A DNA stretch of 64,000 nt, taken from assembly GCF_018881715.1 (NCBI RefSeq), contig NZ_JACVPW010000001.1:62001-126000 (forward strand), written 5' to 3'. Of the stretch, positions 44,591-54,690 are shown piece by piece. The notes beneath the pieces are model-generated. The model was given only the letters and a program-made list of their open reading frames with translations. It was not told where the DNA came from and did no database searches. Within the stretch, counting starts at the first letter, position 1; each line of letters begins with the position of its first letter. A program made the position numbers and the translations under genes. This DNA comes from Polynucleobacter parvulilacunae (GTDB lineage Bacteria > Pseudomonadota > Gammaproteobacteria > Burkholderiales > Burkholderiaceae).

Positions 44591-44637
44591 ATTGATTGCT
44601 TACTTATTTTTTAGAAGCATGAACGTCAGACTTTTTC

Positions 44638-44883
44638 TTATCTACGCTTCATAAAGAAAACCAATACATCGCCTTCAGTAGTACTTGCGAGCAACTCGTT
44701 ACCAGTTTGCTTAGCAAAGGCAGGAAAGTCATGAGCGGCGCCAGCATCTGTTGCCTTGATCTTCAAGACTTCGCCAGACTGCATAGTTGCCAACGCTTTT
44801 TTGGTTCGCAAGATAGGTAATGGGCAATTCATCCCAATCGCATCTACCTCTGCGTTAAAGGCAATATTCACTGACTCACTCAT
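44638..44883 (-). CDS. TusA-family sulfurtransferase-like protein
   Basis: An 81-residue SirA/TusA fold protein with the signature [36 protein letters not shown], the single Cys (about residue 20) being the sulfur carrier. Whether it serves tRNA thiolation or other sulfur relay is not decided. Its ATG overlaps the TGA of alaS (ATGA), so it is the last gene of an alaS unit. Past the stop, another frame reads a Lys-rich tail that may be a decayed extension. Confidence 0.85.
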   Translation of the reverse strand: MSESVNIAFNAEVDAIGMNCPLPILRTKKALATMQSGEVLKIKATDAGAAHDFPAFAKQTGNELLASTTEGDVLVFFMKRR

Positions 44884-47504
44884 TTGCTGGCTATCCAGTT
44901 TTTAACGCCATCTAACGCTGCACCCAACTTACTAGGGTCGGTTCCGCCAGCCATCGCCATCTCTGGCTTACCACCGCCTTTACCGCCCACTTGCTGAGCT
45001 ACAAAGTTCACGAGATCGCCTGCCTTCACTTTGCCAATCGAGTCAGACGTCACGCCAGCGATCAGACTTACCTTATCGCCTTGCACTGAGGCCAACACGA
45101 TGGCTGCAGTCTTGAGCTTTGCCTTGAGGGCATCCATGGTTTCGCGAAGCACGCCAGCATCTGCCCCATCAAGTCGAGCAGCAAGTACTTTAAGACCATT
45201 TACATCAATAGCTTGACCAGCCAATTCATCGCCTTGACTTGCGGCTAACTTGGAATTCACTTTTTCTAATTCACGTTCGGCTTGACGCAGACTATCTTGA
45301 AGTTGTGCAACACGATTTACCAAATCCCCTGGGTGGGTTTTCAGAATCGCTGCAGCTTCATTAATCTTATCTTCTAAGCCTTGCAAGAAATGCAGTGCAT
45401 TACTTCCTGTAACCGCCTCAACACGACGAATGCCAGCGGCAACACCGCCTTCAGAAACAATCTTCAAGCTACCGATGTCGCCAGTTCGTCCAACGTGAGT
45501 TCCACCGCACAACTCTTTAGAAGAGCCGATTTCCAACACGCGCACTTCATCACCATATTTCTCGCCAAAGAGCATCATGGCGCCTGTCTTTTGCGCATCA
45601 TCCAAAGACATCACTTTGCCTGAGGTTGCCGTGTTTTCCAAAATCTCCTGATTCACGATATCTTCAATGCGACGAATTTGTTCTGCTGTAATCGGCGCAT
45701 TGTGCGTAAAGTCAAAACGGGTCTTAGTAGCATCTACTAAGGAACCTTTTTGCTGAACATGGTCACCTAATACTTCACGCAATGCTTTATGCAAGATGTG
45801 AGTAGCACTGTGGTTGCGCATCGTATCGGTTCTTTGTTGGGTATCAACCAATGCATTGATTGAGTCACCTACTTTGAGTTCGCCCTCAAGGACTTCGCCC
45901 TGGTGACCAAACACATCGGCCTGGATCTTGAAGGTATCTTCCACTGCAAAGCGGATGCTCTCGTTGCGTAACTCGCCCTTGTCACCAACCTGGCCACCAG
46001 ATTCAGCATAGAAAGGGGTGTTATCCAAAACAATCACGGCAGCATCGCCCGCCTTCACTGACGGCACGGCAGAACCATCCACATAAAGTGCAGTCACTTT
46101 GGCGCCCTCATGCTTTAAGGTGTCATAACCATGAAACTGCGTAGGTTTGCCCTTGTAATCTAGACCCTGAGCCACCTTAAATTTGCCTGCAGCTCTTGCT
46201 TGATCGCGCTGCTTTTGCATCGCCACCTCAAAGCCTTCAGCGTCAACTGTTACACCACGCTCACGACAAACGTCAGCAGTTAAATCCAATGGGAAACCAA
46301 AAGTGTCATGTAAGCGGAACGCAGTCTCGCCATCAACCACTTTTGCACCACCAGCTAAAGCACCATCCAAAATCTCCATGCCATTAGCAATCGTTTGGAA
46401 GAAGCGCTCCTCTTCTTGCTTGATGACTTCACTGACTTTGTCTTGTGCTACACGTAACTCTGGATAGGCTTCACCCATCTCTTTAACAAGCGCAGGCACC
46501 AACTGATAGAAGAACGGTTTGCGTGCACCCAACTTGTAACCGTGACGAATCGCGCGACGCGCAATGCGACGCAATACATAACCACGACCGGCATTACCTG
46601 GAATGACACCATCAACGACAATGAAGCTACACGCACGAATGTGGTCAGCAATCACTTTCAGTGATGGGCTTTGTGGGTCACAGTTCTCACCACCAGCGGC
46701 ATCTACCGCCTCCTTGGAAGCCCTAAGGAGATTGACGAAGAGGTCGATTTCATAATTAGAGTGCACATGCTGTAGAACAGCAGCAATACGCTCAAGACCC
46801 ATACCGGTATCCACGCTAGGCTTCGGCAGCGGATGCATTACACCAGCTTCATCGCGGTTGTATTGCATGAATACGTTATTCCAAATTTCGATAAAACGAT
46901 CGCCATCTTCATCCGGACTTCCAGGAGGGCCGCCAGGAATATGATCGCCGTGATCGTAAAAAATCTCAGTGCAGGGACCGCATGGTCCTGTATCGCCCAT
47001 CATCCAAAAATTATCGGATGCGTAACGTGCACCTTTGTTATCACCAATGCGAATGATGCGATCTGCAGGCACGCCGATTTGTTTATTCCAAATTTCAAAA
47101 GCTTCATCGTCTTCCGCATAAACGGTTACCAAAAGCTTTTCTTTAGGCAACTCAAATACCTGGGTTAATAAATCCCAGGCAAATTGAATGGCATCTTTCT
47201 TGAAATAGTCCCCAAAGGAGAAATTTCCGAGCATTTCAAAAAAGGTGTGGTGACGGGCCGTATAGCCCACGTTATCCAAGTCATTGTGTTTTCCACCGGC
47301 CCGGATGCACTTCTGGGCAGTCGTAGCGCGGCTATAAGGGCGCTTATCAAATCCCAAAAACACGTCTTTGAACTGATTCATACCCGCATTCGTAAATAGC
47401 AGGGTTGGGTCATCCCCCGGCACTACTGGGCTGGATGGGACGATTTGATGGCCTTTTTGGGCGAAGAAATCCAGGTAAGCCTGGCGAATTTGGGAGACTT
47501 TCAT
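44880..47504 (-). CDS. alaS: Alanyl-tRNA synthetase
   Basis: An 874-residue class II synthetase. The catalytic part has [17 protein letters not shown] [48 protein letters not shown]; the editing domain has [17 protein letters not shown] and [35 protein letters not shown] with the zinc HxxxH and C/H ligands. The C-terminal C-Ala with [16 protein letters not shown] is complete. The ATG has no Shine-Dalgarno; the GATAAT lying 7 nt upstream with a 17-bp-spaced -35 predicts a leaderless mRNA. Confidence 0.95.
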   Translation of the reverse strand: MKVSQIRQAYLDFFAQKGHQIVPSSPVVPGDDPTLLFTNAGMNQFKDVFLGFDKRPYSRATTAQKCIRAGGKHNDLDNVGYTARHHTFFEMLGNFSFGDYFKKDAIQFAWDLLTQVFELPKEKLLVTVYAEDDEAFEIWNKQIGVPADRIIRIGDNKGARYASDNFWMMGDTGPCGPCTEIFYDHGDHIPGGPPGSPDEDGDRFIEIWNNVFMQYNRDEAGVMHPLPKPSVDTGMGLERIAAVLQHVHSNYEIDLFVNLLRASKEAVDAAGGENCDPQSPSLKVIADHIRACSFIVVDGVIPGNAGRGYVLRRIARRAIRHGYKLGARKPFFYQLVPALVKEMGEAYPELRVAQDKVSEVIKQEEERFFQTIANGMEILDGALAGGAKVVDGETAFRLHDTFGFPLDLTADVCRERGVTVDAEGFEVAMQKQRDQARAAGKFKVAQGLDYKGKPTQFHGYDTLKHEGAKVTALYVDGSAVPSVKAGDAAVIVLDNTPFYAESGGQVGDKGELRNESIRFAVEDTFKIQADVFGHQGEVLEGELKVGDSINALVDTQQRTDTMRNHSATHILHKALREVLGDHVQQKGSLVDATKTRFDFTHNAPITAEQIRRIEDIVNQEILENTATSGKVMSLDDAQKTGAMMLFGEKYGDEVRVLEIGSSKELCGGTHVGRTGDIGSLKIVSEGGVAAGIRRVEAVTGSNALHFLQGLEDKINEAAAILKTHPGDLVNRVAQLQDSLRQAERELEKVNSKLAASQGDELAGQAIDVNGLKVLAARLDGADAGVLRETMDALKAKLKTAAIVLASVQGDKVSLIAGVTSDSIGKVKAGDLVNFVAQQVGGKGGGKPEMAMAGGTDPSKLGAALDGVKNWIASK

Positions 47505-47511
47505 GGCAATA

Positions 47512-47540
47512 ATTATCGCATTGGCACCTCTCTAGGGCAA
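47512..47540 (-). promoter_or_regulatory. Predicted alaS promoter, leaderless arrangement
   Basis: TTGCCC-N17-GATAAT on the minus strand, then 7 nt and the alaS ATG. The -35 has four of six consensus bases, the -10 five of six, and the spacing is optimal. Confidence 0.55.
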
Positions 47541-47625
47541 ACCCTAGACAAGATCCCCATATCCTGCCTTACAATCGCTCAACATCAATAAATCGACAAA
47601 TAAGTCGGTAAATAAGGAGCGCAAC

Positions 47626-48084
47626 TTGGAAATCCGCAATCAAAAAGATTTTGGGGCCGGCCTAATGTATATGGTCATTGGTCTCTTTTTTACCTTCATG
47701 GCTACCCAGTACCCAATGGGAACTGCCGCCAAAATGGGGCCTGGATACTTTCCATTCTGGCTCGGCCTAGTAATGACAGCGCTGGGTTTACTCATCCTAG
47801 TGAAGTCGCTCAGCGCTAAAGCAGCGATTGAAAAAATCCCTCCTTTCAATTGGAAGGTTATTGGCCTCATTACTGGATCCGTCATTGCATACGGTATCCT
47901 CCTGCCAACGATGGGCTTTATCGTAGCCGTCTTTGTTTTGGTATTTATGTCAGCCAGCGCAAGCCATGAATTTCACTGGAAGGGCACTTTAGTTAATGCC
48001 ATATTTCTAATTGTTTTCACTTACTCGGTATTCGTTATGGGTCTGAAATTACAGTTCCCATTACTGCCTTTCTTCTTACAATAA
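47626..48084 (+). CDS. tctB: Tripartite tricarboxylate transporter TctB-type small subunit
   Basis: A 152-residue protein with four helices (LMYMVIGLFFTFMATQYPMGTAAKMGPGYFPFWLGLVMTALGLLIL, VIGLITGSVIAYGILLPTMGFIVAVFVLVFMS, LVNAIFLIVFTYSVFVMGLKLQFPL), the TctB/DUF1468 pattern. The start is TTG with AAGGAG 8 nt upstream. It forms the membrane unit with TctA, which follows after 19 bp. Confidence 0.9.
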   Translation: MEIRNQKDFGAGLMYMVIGLFFTFMATQYPMGTAAKMGPGYFPFWLGLVMTALGLLILVKSLSAKAAIEKIPPFNWKVIGLITGSVIAYGILLPTMGFIVAVFVLVFMSASASHEFHWKGTLVNAIFLIVFTYSVFVMGLKLQFPLLPFFLQ

Positions 48085-48103
48085 CGAGCCGGGATACTAA
48101 AAA

Positions 48104-49606
48104 ATGGATTTATTCGCTAACTTAGCTCTCGGTTTTGATACCGCGTTTACATTACAAAATCTTCTTTACTGTCTGATCGGCTGCGTATTGGGAACCCTGA
48201 TTGGCGTATTGCCAGGCTTGGGTCCAATCGCGACGATTGCAATGTTGTTGCCAGCTACTTATGCCCTGCCTCCAATCGCTGCATTGATTATGTTGGCTGG
48301 TATTTACTACGGTTCACAGTACGGCGGCTCTACAACAGCGATTCTGTTGAATATCCCTGGAGAGACGTCCTCGGTGGTGACGGCGATCGATGGCTACCAA
48401 ATGGCCAGAAATGGTCGAGCTGGTGTTGCACTGTTCACTGCCGGCATGGGTTCATTCTTTGCAGGTTGCGTGGCAACTTTAGTGTTGGCCGCTTTTGCTG
48501 CACCACTCTCACAGTTGGCATTTAAGTTTGGTCCAGCTGAGTACTTCTCTCTGATGATCCTGGGCTTGATCGGTGCGGTTGTATTGGCATCCGGCTCTTT
48601 GATCAAAGCGATTGGCATGATCGTCTTGGGTCTTCTAATGGGCTTGATCGGTACTGACGTTAACTCTGGTGTTTCGCGTTATGCGTTTGATATTCCTGAG
48701 TTAAGTGATGGTATTGGTTTCGTTGCTGTTGCTATGGGCGTATTCGGTTTCGCAGAAATCATGGGCAACCTTGAGAAGACGGATGAGGATGAAGGCTTTC
48801 TCAATAAGATGACCACCATGATTCCTACCAAGGAAGACGTCAAGCGCATGATTCCCTCCATCTTGCGCGGCACAACAATTGGTTCGATTCTAGGTATCCT
48901 GCCGGGCGGTGGCGCAGCACTTGCTGCTTTTGGCGCTTACTCGGTTGAGAAAAAATCCTCTAAGTACAGCCATGAGTTCGGTAAAGGCGCCATTGAAGGT
49001 GTTGCTGGTCCTGAATCAGCTAATAACGCTGCTGCTCAAACCTCATTTATTCCATTGTTGACTTTGGGTATTCCACCAAATGCAGTGATGGCCTTGATGG
49101 TTGGCGCGATGACTATTCACAACATTCAACCAGGTCCCCAGGTAATGACCAGCAACCCAGCCTTGTTCTGGGGTCTGATCGCTTCCATGTGGATTGGTAA
49201 TGTGATGTTGATTCTCTTGAACTTGCCCTTGATTGGTATCTGGGTAAAGTTACTGAAGATTCCTTATCGCTTCATGTACCCAGCCATTCTGGTTTTCTGC
49301 TGTATCGGTGTCTACACCGTAAACAACACTGTGTTTGATGTGTATGTGACCGCTGCCTTTGGCATCATTGGTTACCTCTTCTTCAAACTGGGTTGTGAAC
49401 CGCCTCCATTGCTTTTGGGCTTTGTGCTTGGACCAATGATGGAAGAGAACTTCCGCCGCGCGTTATTGTTGTCCCGCGGCGATTTCACTACCTTCCTGAC
49501 TCGTCCACTTTCTTTGGGATTACTCATTGCATCAGCCCTTTTAGTGGTGATCGTAGCCCTGCCTGCGGTTAAGAAGACTCGCGAAGAGGCATTCGTCGAA
49601 GACTGA
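48104..49606 (+). CDS. tctA: Tripartite tricarboxylate transporter TctA-type permease
   Basis: A 500-residue permease with about twelve helices. LIGVLPGLGPIATIAMLLPATYALPPIAALIMLAGIYYGSQYGGSTTAILLNIPGETSSVVTAIDGYQMARNGRAG is the near-invariant TctA start. The substrate-binding protein TctC (Bug family) is not next to it, so it must be encoded elsewhere; these systems take up tricarboxylates or other carboxylic acids. It ends in a terminator. Confidence 0.95.
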   Translation: MDLFANLALGFDTAFTLQNLLYCLIGCVLGTLIGVLPGLGPIATIAMLLPATYALPPIAALIMLAGIYYGSQYGGSTTAILLNIPGETSSVVTAIDGYQMARNGRAGVALFTAGMGSFFAGCVATLVLAAFAAPLSQLAFKFGPAEYFSLMILGLIGAVVLASGSLIKAIGMIVLGLLMGLIGTDVNSGVSRYAFDIPELSDGIGFVAVAMGVFGFAEIMGNLEKTDEDEGFLNKMTTMIPTKEDVKRMIPSILRGTTIGSILGILPGGGAALAAFGAYSVEKKSSKYSHEFGKGAIEGVAGPESANNAAAQTSFIPLLTLGIPPNAVMALMVGAMTIHNIQPGPQVMTSNPALFWGLIASMWIGNVMLILLNLPLIGIWVKLLKIPYRFMYPAILVFCCIGVYTVNNTVFDVYVTAAFGIIGYLFFKLGCEPPPLLLGFVLGPMMEENFRRALLLSRGDFTTFLTRPLSLGLLIASALLVVIVALPAVKKTREEAFVED

Positions 49607-49629
49607 TACTTTTACGCCGCACAGAAACG

Positions 49630-49655
49630 AGCCCGCAGCTGTTTGCGGGCTTTTT
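49630..49655 (+). terminator. Terminator after tctA
   Basis: Stem AGCCCGCA / TGCGGGCT, loop GCTGTT, then TTTTT. It ends 34 bp before the glnS start. Confidence 0.85.
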
Positions 49656-49677
49656 CTTTATGGGCGGGGGTTTTCTC

Positions 49678-49683
49678 TACAAT
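49678..49683 (+). promoter_or_regulatory. Predicted -10 of glnS, leaderless arrangement
   Basis: TACAAT lies 6 nt before the ATG at 49690 (and directly before the ATG at 49684). The -35 would fall in the T-run of the tctA terminator and is weak. Confidence 0.4.
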
Positions 49684-49689
49684 ATGGCT

Positions 49690-51462
49690 ATGTCCCAAGA
49701 TAGTAAATCCTCTAAAGCAGCCGCCAGCGCAATCGCTGAGCCCTCTAACTTTCTACGTCAGATAATTGATCATGACTTGGCAAGCGGCGCATTTTCGCAA
49801 CGCATGAATTTGGCTGGGGAAGTTATCCCATCCATCATCACCCGTTTTCCGCCAGAGCCAAATGGCTACCTGCATATTGGTCACGCCAAAAGTATTTGCC
49901 TCAACTTCGGTTTAGCTGTTGATTACAACAATCAAGCTGGTGGTGCTCGTTGCAATATGCGTCTAGATGACACCAATCCAGTCAAAGAAGATGTGGAATA
50001 CGCTGACAGTATTTTGGATGCAGTGAAGTGGTTGGGTTTTGATTGGGGAGCTCATCTGTATCACGCAAGTGACTACTTTGACAAACTCTATGAGTTTGCT
50101 GAGATCCTGATTCAACATGGTAAAGCATATGTGGATAGTCAAAGTGCTGATGACATTCATACCAATCGCGGCAACTTTGGCCAAGCTGGAAAAAATAGCC
50201 CTTATCGCGATCGCAGCCCAGAAGAAAATCTACAACTGTTCCGTGACATGCGCGATGGCAAGTTTAGAGATGGTGAACATGTTCTTCGCCTGAAGATTGA
50301 TATGGCGCATCCGAACATCGTGATGCGCGATCCCGTGGTTTATCGCATCCGTCATACCGATCACCATCGCACAGGTAGCAAGTGGTGCATTTACCCGCTT
50401 TATGACTTCACGCATTGCATCTCGGATGCACTAGAAAATGTCTCTCACTCCATATGTACGCTGGAGTTCGAGAACAACCGTCCACTCTATGACTGGATTG
50501 TGAATTCCCTCAAAGAACTGGGCGTCTTTAAAGATCCAGTGCCACATCAATATGAATTCGCTCGTCTTAATCTGACTTACACCATCACCAGCAAGCGAAA
50601 ACTCTTGCAGCTAGTGGAAGAAAAACACGTTGAGGGTTGGGATGATCCGCGCATGCCAACGATTGTTGGAATTCGTCGTCGTGGCTATACCCCGGAAAGT
50701 ATTCGCTTGTTCTGCGAGCGCATTGGTGTCTCCAAAGCGGATAGCTGGATTGATATGAGCACGCTAGATCAAGCGCTTCGTGATGATCTTGAAGTGCGAG
50801 CACCACGCGCTACTGCGGTGTTAAAACCACTCAAGCTCGTTGTTGAAAATTTTGACGCTTCAGCAAAAGAGGCTTGCTCTGCGCCACGCCACCCTAATCA
50901 TCCCGAGTGGGGTAATCGTGAATTTAATTTCACACGTGAGTTGTGGATTGAGGCGGATGACTTTATGCAAGAACCTATTAAGGGATTCTTCAGACTGCAT
51001 CCACCGATCGGAGATCAACCCGGTAGCCGTGTACGTTTACGTCATGGCTTTGTGGTCGAGTGCACTGGTTTTGAAACCGATGCGCAAGGTAATGTCACTC
51101 AAGTCAATGTGACCCACTTCCCTGATAGCAAGAGCGGCACTGCTGGCTCCAATAACTATAAGGTTAAGGGCAATATTCACTGGATCAGCGCAGCTGAGGC
51201 CATCCCAGCAGAAATACGTTTATACGATCACCTCTTTAGCGATCCACATCCAGATAGCGGCGATAAAAATTTCCTTGATGCCATTAATCCAAACTCCATG
51301 CAAACGATTTCCGCATACTTGGAGCCTTGCATGAAAGATGTCAATCCTGAAGATCGCTTTCAGTTTGAGCGTCATGGCTACTTTGTTGCTGATAAGAATG
51401 ACTCCAAACCTGGCAAGCCGGTGTTTAACCGCACGGTTGGCCTTAAGGATTCTTGGAAATAG
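49690..51462 (+). CDS. glnS: Glutaminyl-tRNA synthetase
   Basis: About 590 residues of a class I synthetase. RFPPEPNGYLHIGHAKSICLNFGLAVDY is the HIGH site, RLDDTNPVKEDVEYADSILDAVKWLGFDWG follows, and TITSKRKLLQLVEEKHVEGWDDPRMPT is the KMSKS-type loop (SKRKL). The C-terminal anticodon-binding beta-barrels (ELWIEADDFMQEPIKGFFRLHP) are complete. ATG at 49684 is an alternative start. No ribosome site for either. The 3' end overlaps the convergent epimerase-like gene by 20 bp. Confidence 0.93.
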   Translation: MSQDSKSSKAAASAIAEPSNFLRQIIDHDLASGAFSQRMNLAGEVIPSIITRFPPEPNGYLHIGHAKSICLNFGLAVDYNNQAGGARCNMRLDDTNPVKEDVEYADSILDAVKWLGFDWGAHLYHASDYFDKLYEFAEILIQHGKAYVDSQSADDIHTNRGNFGQAGKNSPYRDRSPEENLQLFRDMRDGKFRDGEHVLRLKIDMAHPNIVMRDPVVYRIRHTDHHRTGSKWCIYPLYDFTHCISDALENVSHSICTLEFENNRPLYDWIVNSLKELGVFKDPVPHQYEFARLNLTYTITSKRKLLQLVEEKHVEGWDDPRMPTIVGIRRRGYTPESIRLFCERIGVSKADSWIDMSTLDQALRDDLEVRAPRATAVLKPLKLVVENFDASAKEACSAPRHPNHPEWGNREFNFTRELWIEADDFMQEPIKGFFRLHPPIGDQPGSRVRLRHGFVVECTGFETDAQGNVTQVNVTHFPDSKSGTAGSNNYKVKGNIHWISAAEAIPAEIRLYDHLFSDPHPDSGDKNFLDAINPNSMQTISAYLEPCMKDVNPEDRFQFERHGYFVADKNDSKPGKPVFNRTVGLKDSWK

Positions 51463-52339
51463 TTTTCAGAAAATGTCCTACGCTGGGATAGCGTAGTGGT
51501 GTTTTCAGTTCATGCAAACGCGTGTTAGTCACTCTGCGTGATTCACGCATAAAAGACCAAAGCATTGGGCTAACGATTTTTTGCAACTCGTTACCAGGCA
51601 ATCGAGTTGGTCTCTCCAAACCAAAAGCATCTGCAACTTCATCAAAGTAATCGCCCATCTTGGTTTCGCCGCCATCACAGGTATTAATCACGCGTTGAGG
51701 CTTACCGTGATAGATCGCTGCGCAAACTAATCTCGCCAAATCATCGCTGTGGATATGATTGGAATAGGCATCCTCTTCGGGGAGCAGTGCTGGTGTTTTA
51801 GCTTGCAGCCGCTCAATCGGCAGGCGGTCAAGAGCGTATATCCCAGGAACCCGCAAAATCGTTAGAGTCACTCCATGCGCAGGCGCCCATAAACGGAGCA
51901 TCCTCTCGGCATCCGCCCTTCTTTGCGCGCGCTCACTTTGCGGGCTAACTGGGGTCACCTCACTCACTTTACCGCCCCTGTGGTCGCCATAGACCCCTGT
52001 AGTACTGACATAGATCAGGCGCCTGACGGCATCAGATCCTTGGGCTAAAATTCGGAGTAGGTTGCGGGTTCGGCAATCACGATTTCCACCATTTTGAGGT
52101 GGCGCCAAATGAATGACGGTTTGAGCCAAACCACTGAGGCGCCACAAAGACTCTGGATGATCCAGGTTACCCAAAATCGGAGTCGCGCCAACCTCCCTCA
52201 ACTCCTGAAAGCGATTCTGTTGAGAAGTGAGTGCAAATACACGGTGACTTCGAGAAAGCTGTTTAGCTACCCGAAGACCTATATCTCCGCAGCCAATAAT
52301 CAGGATTGAAGGTTTACCAAAAGATTGCATAAATGACAT
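51443..52339 (-). CDS. NAD-dependent epimerase/dehydratase-like protein (YeeZ-like)
   Basis: A 298-residue Rossmann protein: ILIIGCGDIGLRVAKQLSRSHRVFALT is the nucleotide site (GCGDIG), followed by NLDHPESLWRL, LIYVSTTGVYGDHRGG with the YGD form seen in the YeeZ branch, and HIHSDDLARLVCAAIYHG. Substrate unknown. There are two start candidates, ATG 52339 and ATG 52330; TACGAT 7 nt before the second would fit a leaderless mRNA. No Shine-Dalgarno. The gene overlaps glnS at its 3' end and diverges from the ferredoxin reductase gene. Confidence 0.82.
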   Translation of the reverse strand: MSFMQSFGKPSILIIGCGDIGLRVAKQLSRSHRVFALTSQQNRFQELREVGATPILGNLDHPESLWRLSGLAQTVIHLAPPQNGGNRDCRTRNLLRILAQGSDAVRRLIYVSTTGVYGDHRGGKVSEVTPVSPQSERAQRRADAERMLRLWAPAHGVTLTILRVPGIYALDRLPIERLQAKTPALLPEEDAYSNHIHSDDLARLVCAAIYHGKPQRVINTCDGGETKMGDYFDEVADAFGLERPTRLPGNELQKIVSPMLWSFMRESRRVTNTRLHELKTPLRYPSVGHFLKTISKNP

Positions 52340-52366
52340 CGTAACGATTTATTGAAAGGAATGAGA

Positions 52367-53407
52367 GTGTCTTATCAAGTCACGCTCAAAACGAGCGGCA
52401 AACAATTTACCGTCAATCCAGATGAAAACCTCCTGGAGGCCGCTCTACGTCAGGGCATCAACCTACCTTATGGCTGCAAAAATGGTGCCTGCGGCTCCTG
52501 TAAAGGCAAAGTTTTAGAGGGTCAAGTGACGCATGGCCAGCATAGCGAAAGTGCTCTGAGCAAAGCCGATGAAACCGCCGGTGGAATTTTATTTTGCTGT
52601 TCTCACCCACAATCCGACCTCCTCATTGAAGCCCGTGAAGTACAAGGGGCAGGTGATATTGCTATTCGAAAAGTGCCCTGCCGAGTCAATGCCATTAACA
52701 AACCGAGCAACGATGTGGCTATCCTCAAACTCCAATTACCAGCCGCTGAACGCTTTCAGTTTCTGGCGGGGCAGTATTTAGAATTTCTACTAAAGGATGG
52801 CCAACGCCGCGCTTACTCTATTGCCAACGCGCCTGAGCAAGAAGGTCCGCTTGAGCTACATATTCGCCATTTACCTGGCGGCCTGTTCACCGACTTTGTA
52901 TTTGGTGCTGTTACACCAGCATTGAAAGAAAAAGATATCTTGCGCTTTGAGGGTCCATTAGGTAGCTTCTTCTTGAGAGAGGATTCTAAAAAACCCATTA
53001 TCTTTGTTGCTGCTGGTACAGGCTTTGCTCCGATCAAGTCGATCATTGAACAAATGCAAGCCAAGAAGATTGCAAGGCCAATTCACCTCTACTGGGGTGG
53101 CCGTCGCCCAAGCGATTTGTATTTGGACGAGCTATGCAAATCTTGGGAAAAAGAAATTGCTGACTTTAAGTACATCCCCGTGATTTCTGATGCATTAGCA
53201 GAAGACGCATGGCAAGGTCGCACTGGCTTTGTCCATCAAGCCGTGATGCAAGACCATCCCAATATGAAGGATTTCCAGGTGTACGCTTGCGGGGCTCCAG
53301 TGATGGTCAATGCAGCCAGAAATGACTTCTCAGCCAAGTGCCAGCTACCTGAAGAAGAATTCTTTGCCGACTCCTTTACCAGCGCAGCTGATTTAGCAAC
53401 GGCTTAG
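52367..53407 (+). CDS. Ferredoxin-NAD(P)H reductase, CDP-6-deoxy-delta-3,4-glucoseen reductase-like
   Basis: A 346-residue protein with an N-terminal plant-type 2Fe-2S domain (CKNGACGSCKGKVLEG ... FCCSHPQSD, the four Cys ligands) and a C-terminal ferredoxin-reductase module (RAYSIANAPEQ for FAD, FVAAGTGFAPIKSIIEQ for NAD(P)H, YACGAPVMV at the end). Such proteins feed electrons to oxygenases or sugar dehydrases; the annotation as glucoseen reductase is a family label. The GTG at 52367 is chosen because AAAGGA lies 6 nt upstream. It could serve the solo Rieske oxygenase; that is inference. Confidence 0.85.
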   Translation: MSYQVTLKTSGKQFTVNPDENLLEAALRQGINLPYGCKNGACGSCKGKVLEGQVTHGQHSESALSKADETAGGILFCCSHPQSDLLIEAREVQGAGDIAIRKVPCRVNAINKPSNDVAILKLQLPAAERFQFLAGQYLEFLLKDGQRRAYSIANAPEQEGPLELHIRHLPGGLFTDFVFGAVTPALKEKDILRFEGPLGSFFLREDSKKPIIFVAAGTGFAPIKSIIEQMQAKKIARPIHLYWGGRRPSDLYLDELCKSWEKEIADFKYIPVISDALAEDAWQGRTGFVHQAVMQDHPNMKDFQVYACGAPVMVNAARNDFSAKCQLPEEEFFADSFTSAADLATA

Positions 53408-53472
53408 AGACTGCAAACCCATTCAGTTAGATAATAGATACTTCTTTTGACCTTATTGACCACTAAATCAGC

Positions 53473-54666
53473 ATGAATAAGCCAGCTCAAGCCATTGACA
53501 CCCATTCAGTGATGTTCATTACCCCACGCCCTGAAGTGACTATGGTCGAAGGCAAGGGCTCATGGCTAACAGACAACAATGGCAAACGCTATTTAGACTT
53601 CCTGCAAGGTTGGGCAGTCAATTGCTTGGGTCATGGCAATCCAGGCATGATTGAGGCGCTCAATGCGCAAGCAAAGAAGCTCATCAATCCAAGTCCTGCG
53701 TTTTATAACGAACCCATGATTGGTTTATCTAATCTGCTCACAGAAAATAGCTGCTTTGACAAAGTCTTCTTTGCCAATAGCGGTGCTGAAGCAAATGAAG
53801 GTGCAATCAAGTTAGCCCGCAAATGGGGTCAACTCAATAAATCTGGTGCGTTTGAGATCATCACCTTTGATCACAGTTTTCATGGTCGCACATTGGCAAC
53901 AATGAGTGCCTCCGGAAAGCCGAACTGGGATACGATGTTTGCCCCACAAGTTGCAGGCTTTCCTAAAGCAGACTTGAATGATTTAGATTCCGTTAAAAAG
54001 CTGGTAACTGACAAGACAGTCGCAGTAATGCTCGAGCCCGTGCAGGGTGAAGGCGGCGTCATTCCAGTCACCCAAGAATTTATGCGCGAGCTGCGCCAGT
54101 TCACTAAAGAAAATAATATTCTTTTGATTGCCGACGAAGTGCAAGCTGGCTGCGGCCGTACTGGCGCCCTCTTTGCTTACCAAAACTATGGTATTGAGCC
54201 AGACATCATGACCTTGGGTAAAGGTATTGGTGGTGGTGTCCCTTTAGCAGCACTATTGGCAACGGATGCAGTAGCCTGCTTTGTGCCAGGCGATCAAGGT
54301 GGCACCTATAACGGCAACCCACTCATGACTGCAGTAGGCATTAGCGTTATTGAGCAGCTATTAGCTCCAGGATTCTTAGATAGTGTTAAAGCCAAAGGTG
54401 AGTTACTCAAGTCTGAATTACTCAAACTGGCAACAGAGTTCAATCTTGAAGGAGAGCGCGGCGAAGGTTTATTGCGTGCACTGATGCTCGGAAAAGATAT
54501 TGGTCCAAAACTGGTTGAATTAGCTCGCGATCGCAGCCCTGAAGGCTTGTTAATCAACTCCCCTAGACCAAATCTATTACGCTTTATGCCAGCCCTGAAT
54601 GTGTCTGATGATGAAATTCGTCAGATGTGCAATATGCTGCGTGAGTTACTCAAAGAAGTGGCTTAA
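53473..54666 (+). CDS. Class III aminotransferase, acetylornithine transaminase-like
   Basis: A 397-residue PLP enzyme: [89 protein letters not shown], and the Schiff-base Lys in [21 protein letters not shown]. The sequence is closest to the acetylornithine/succinyldiaminopimelate group (ArgD), though without argB/argC near by the substrate remains open. No good Shine-Dalgarno. It converges on livF with no evident terminator in the 24-bp gap. Confidence 0.85.
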   Translation: MNKPAQAIDTHSVMFITPRPEVTMVEGKGSWLTDNNGKRYLDFLQGWAVNCLGHGNPGMIEALNAQAKKLINPSPAFYNEPMIGLSNLLTENSCFDKVFFANSGAEANEGAIKLARKWGQLNKSGAFEIITFDHSFHGRTLATMSASGKPNWDTMFAPQVAGFPKADLNDLDSVKKLVTDKTVAVMLEPVQGEGGVIPVTQEFMRELRQFTKENNILLIADEVQAGCGRTGALFAYQNYGIEPDIMTLGKGIGGGVPLAALLATDAVACFVPGDQGGTYNGNPLMTAVGISVIEQLLAPGFLDSVKAKGELLKSELLKLATEFNLEGERGEGLLRALMLGKDIGPKLVELARDRSPEGLLINSPRPNLLRFMPALNVSDDEIRQMCNMLRELLKEVA

Positions 54667-54690
54667 GAATTGTTGTTACCTACCGCCTAC

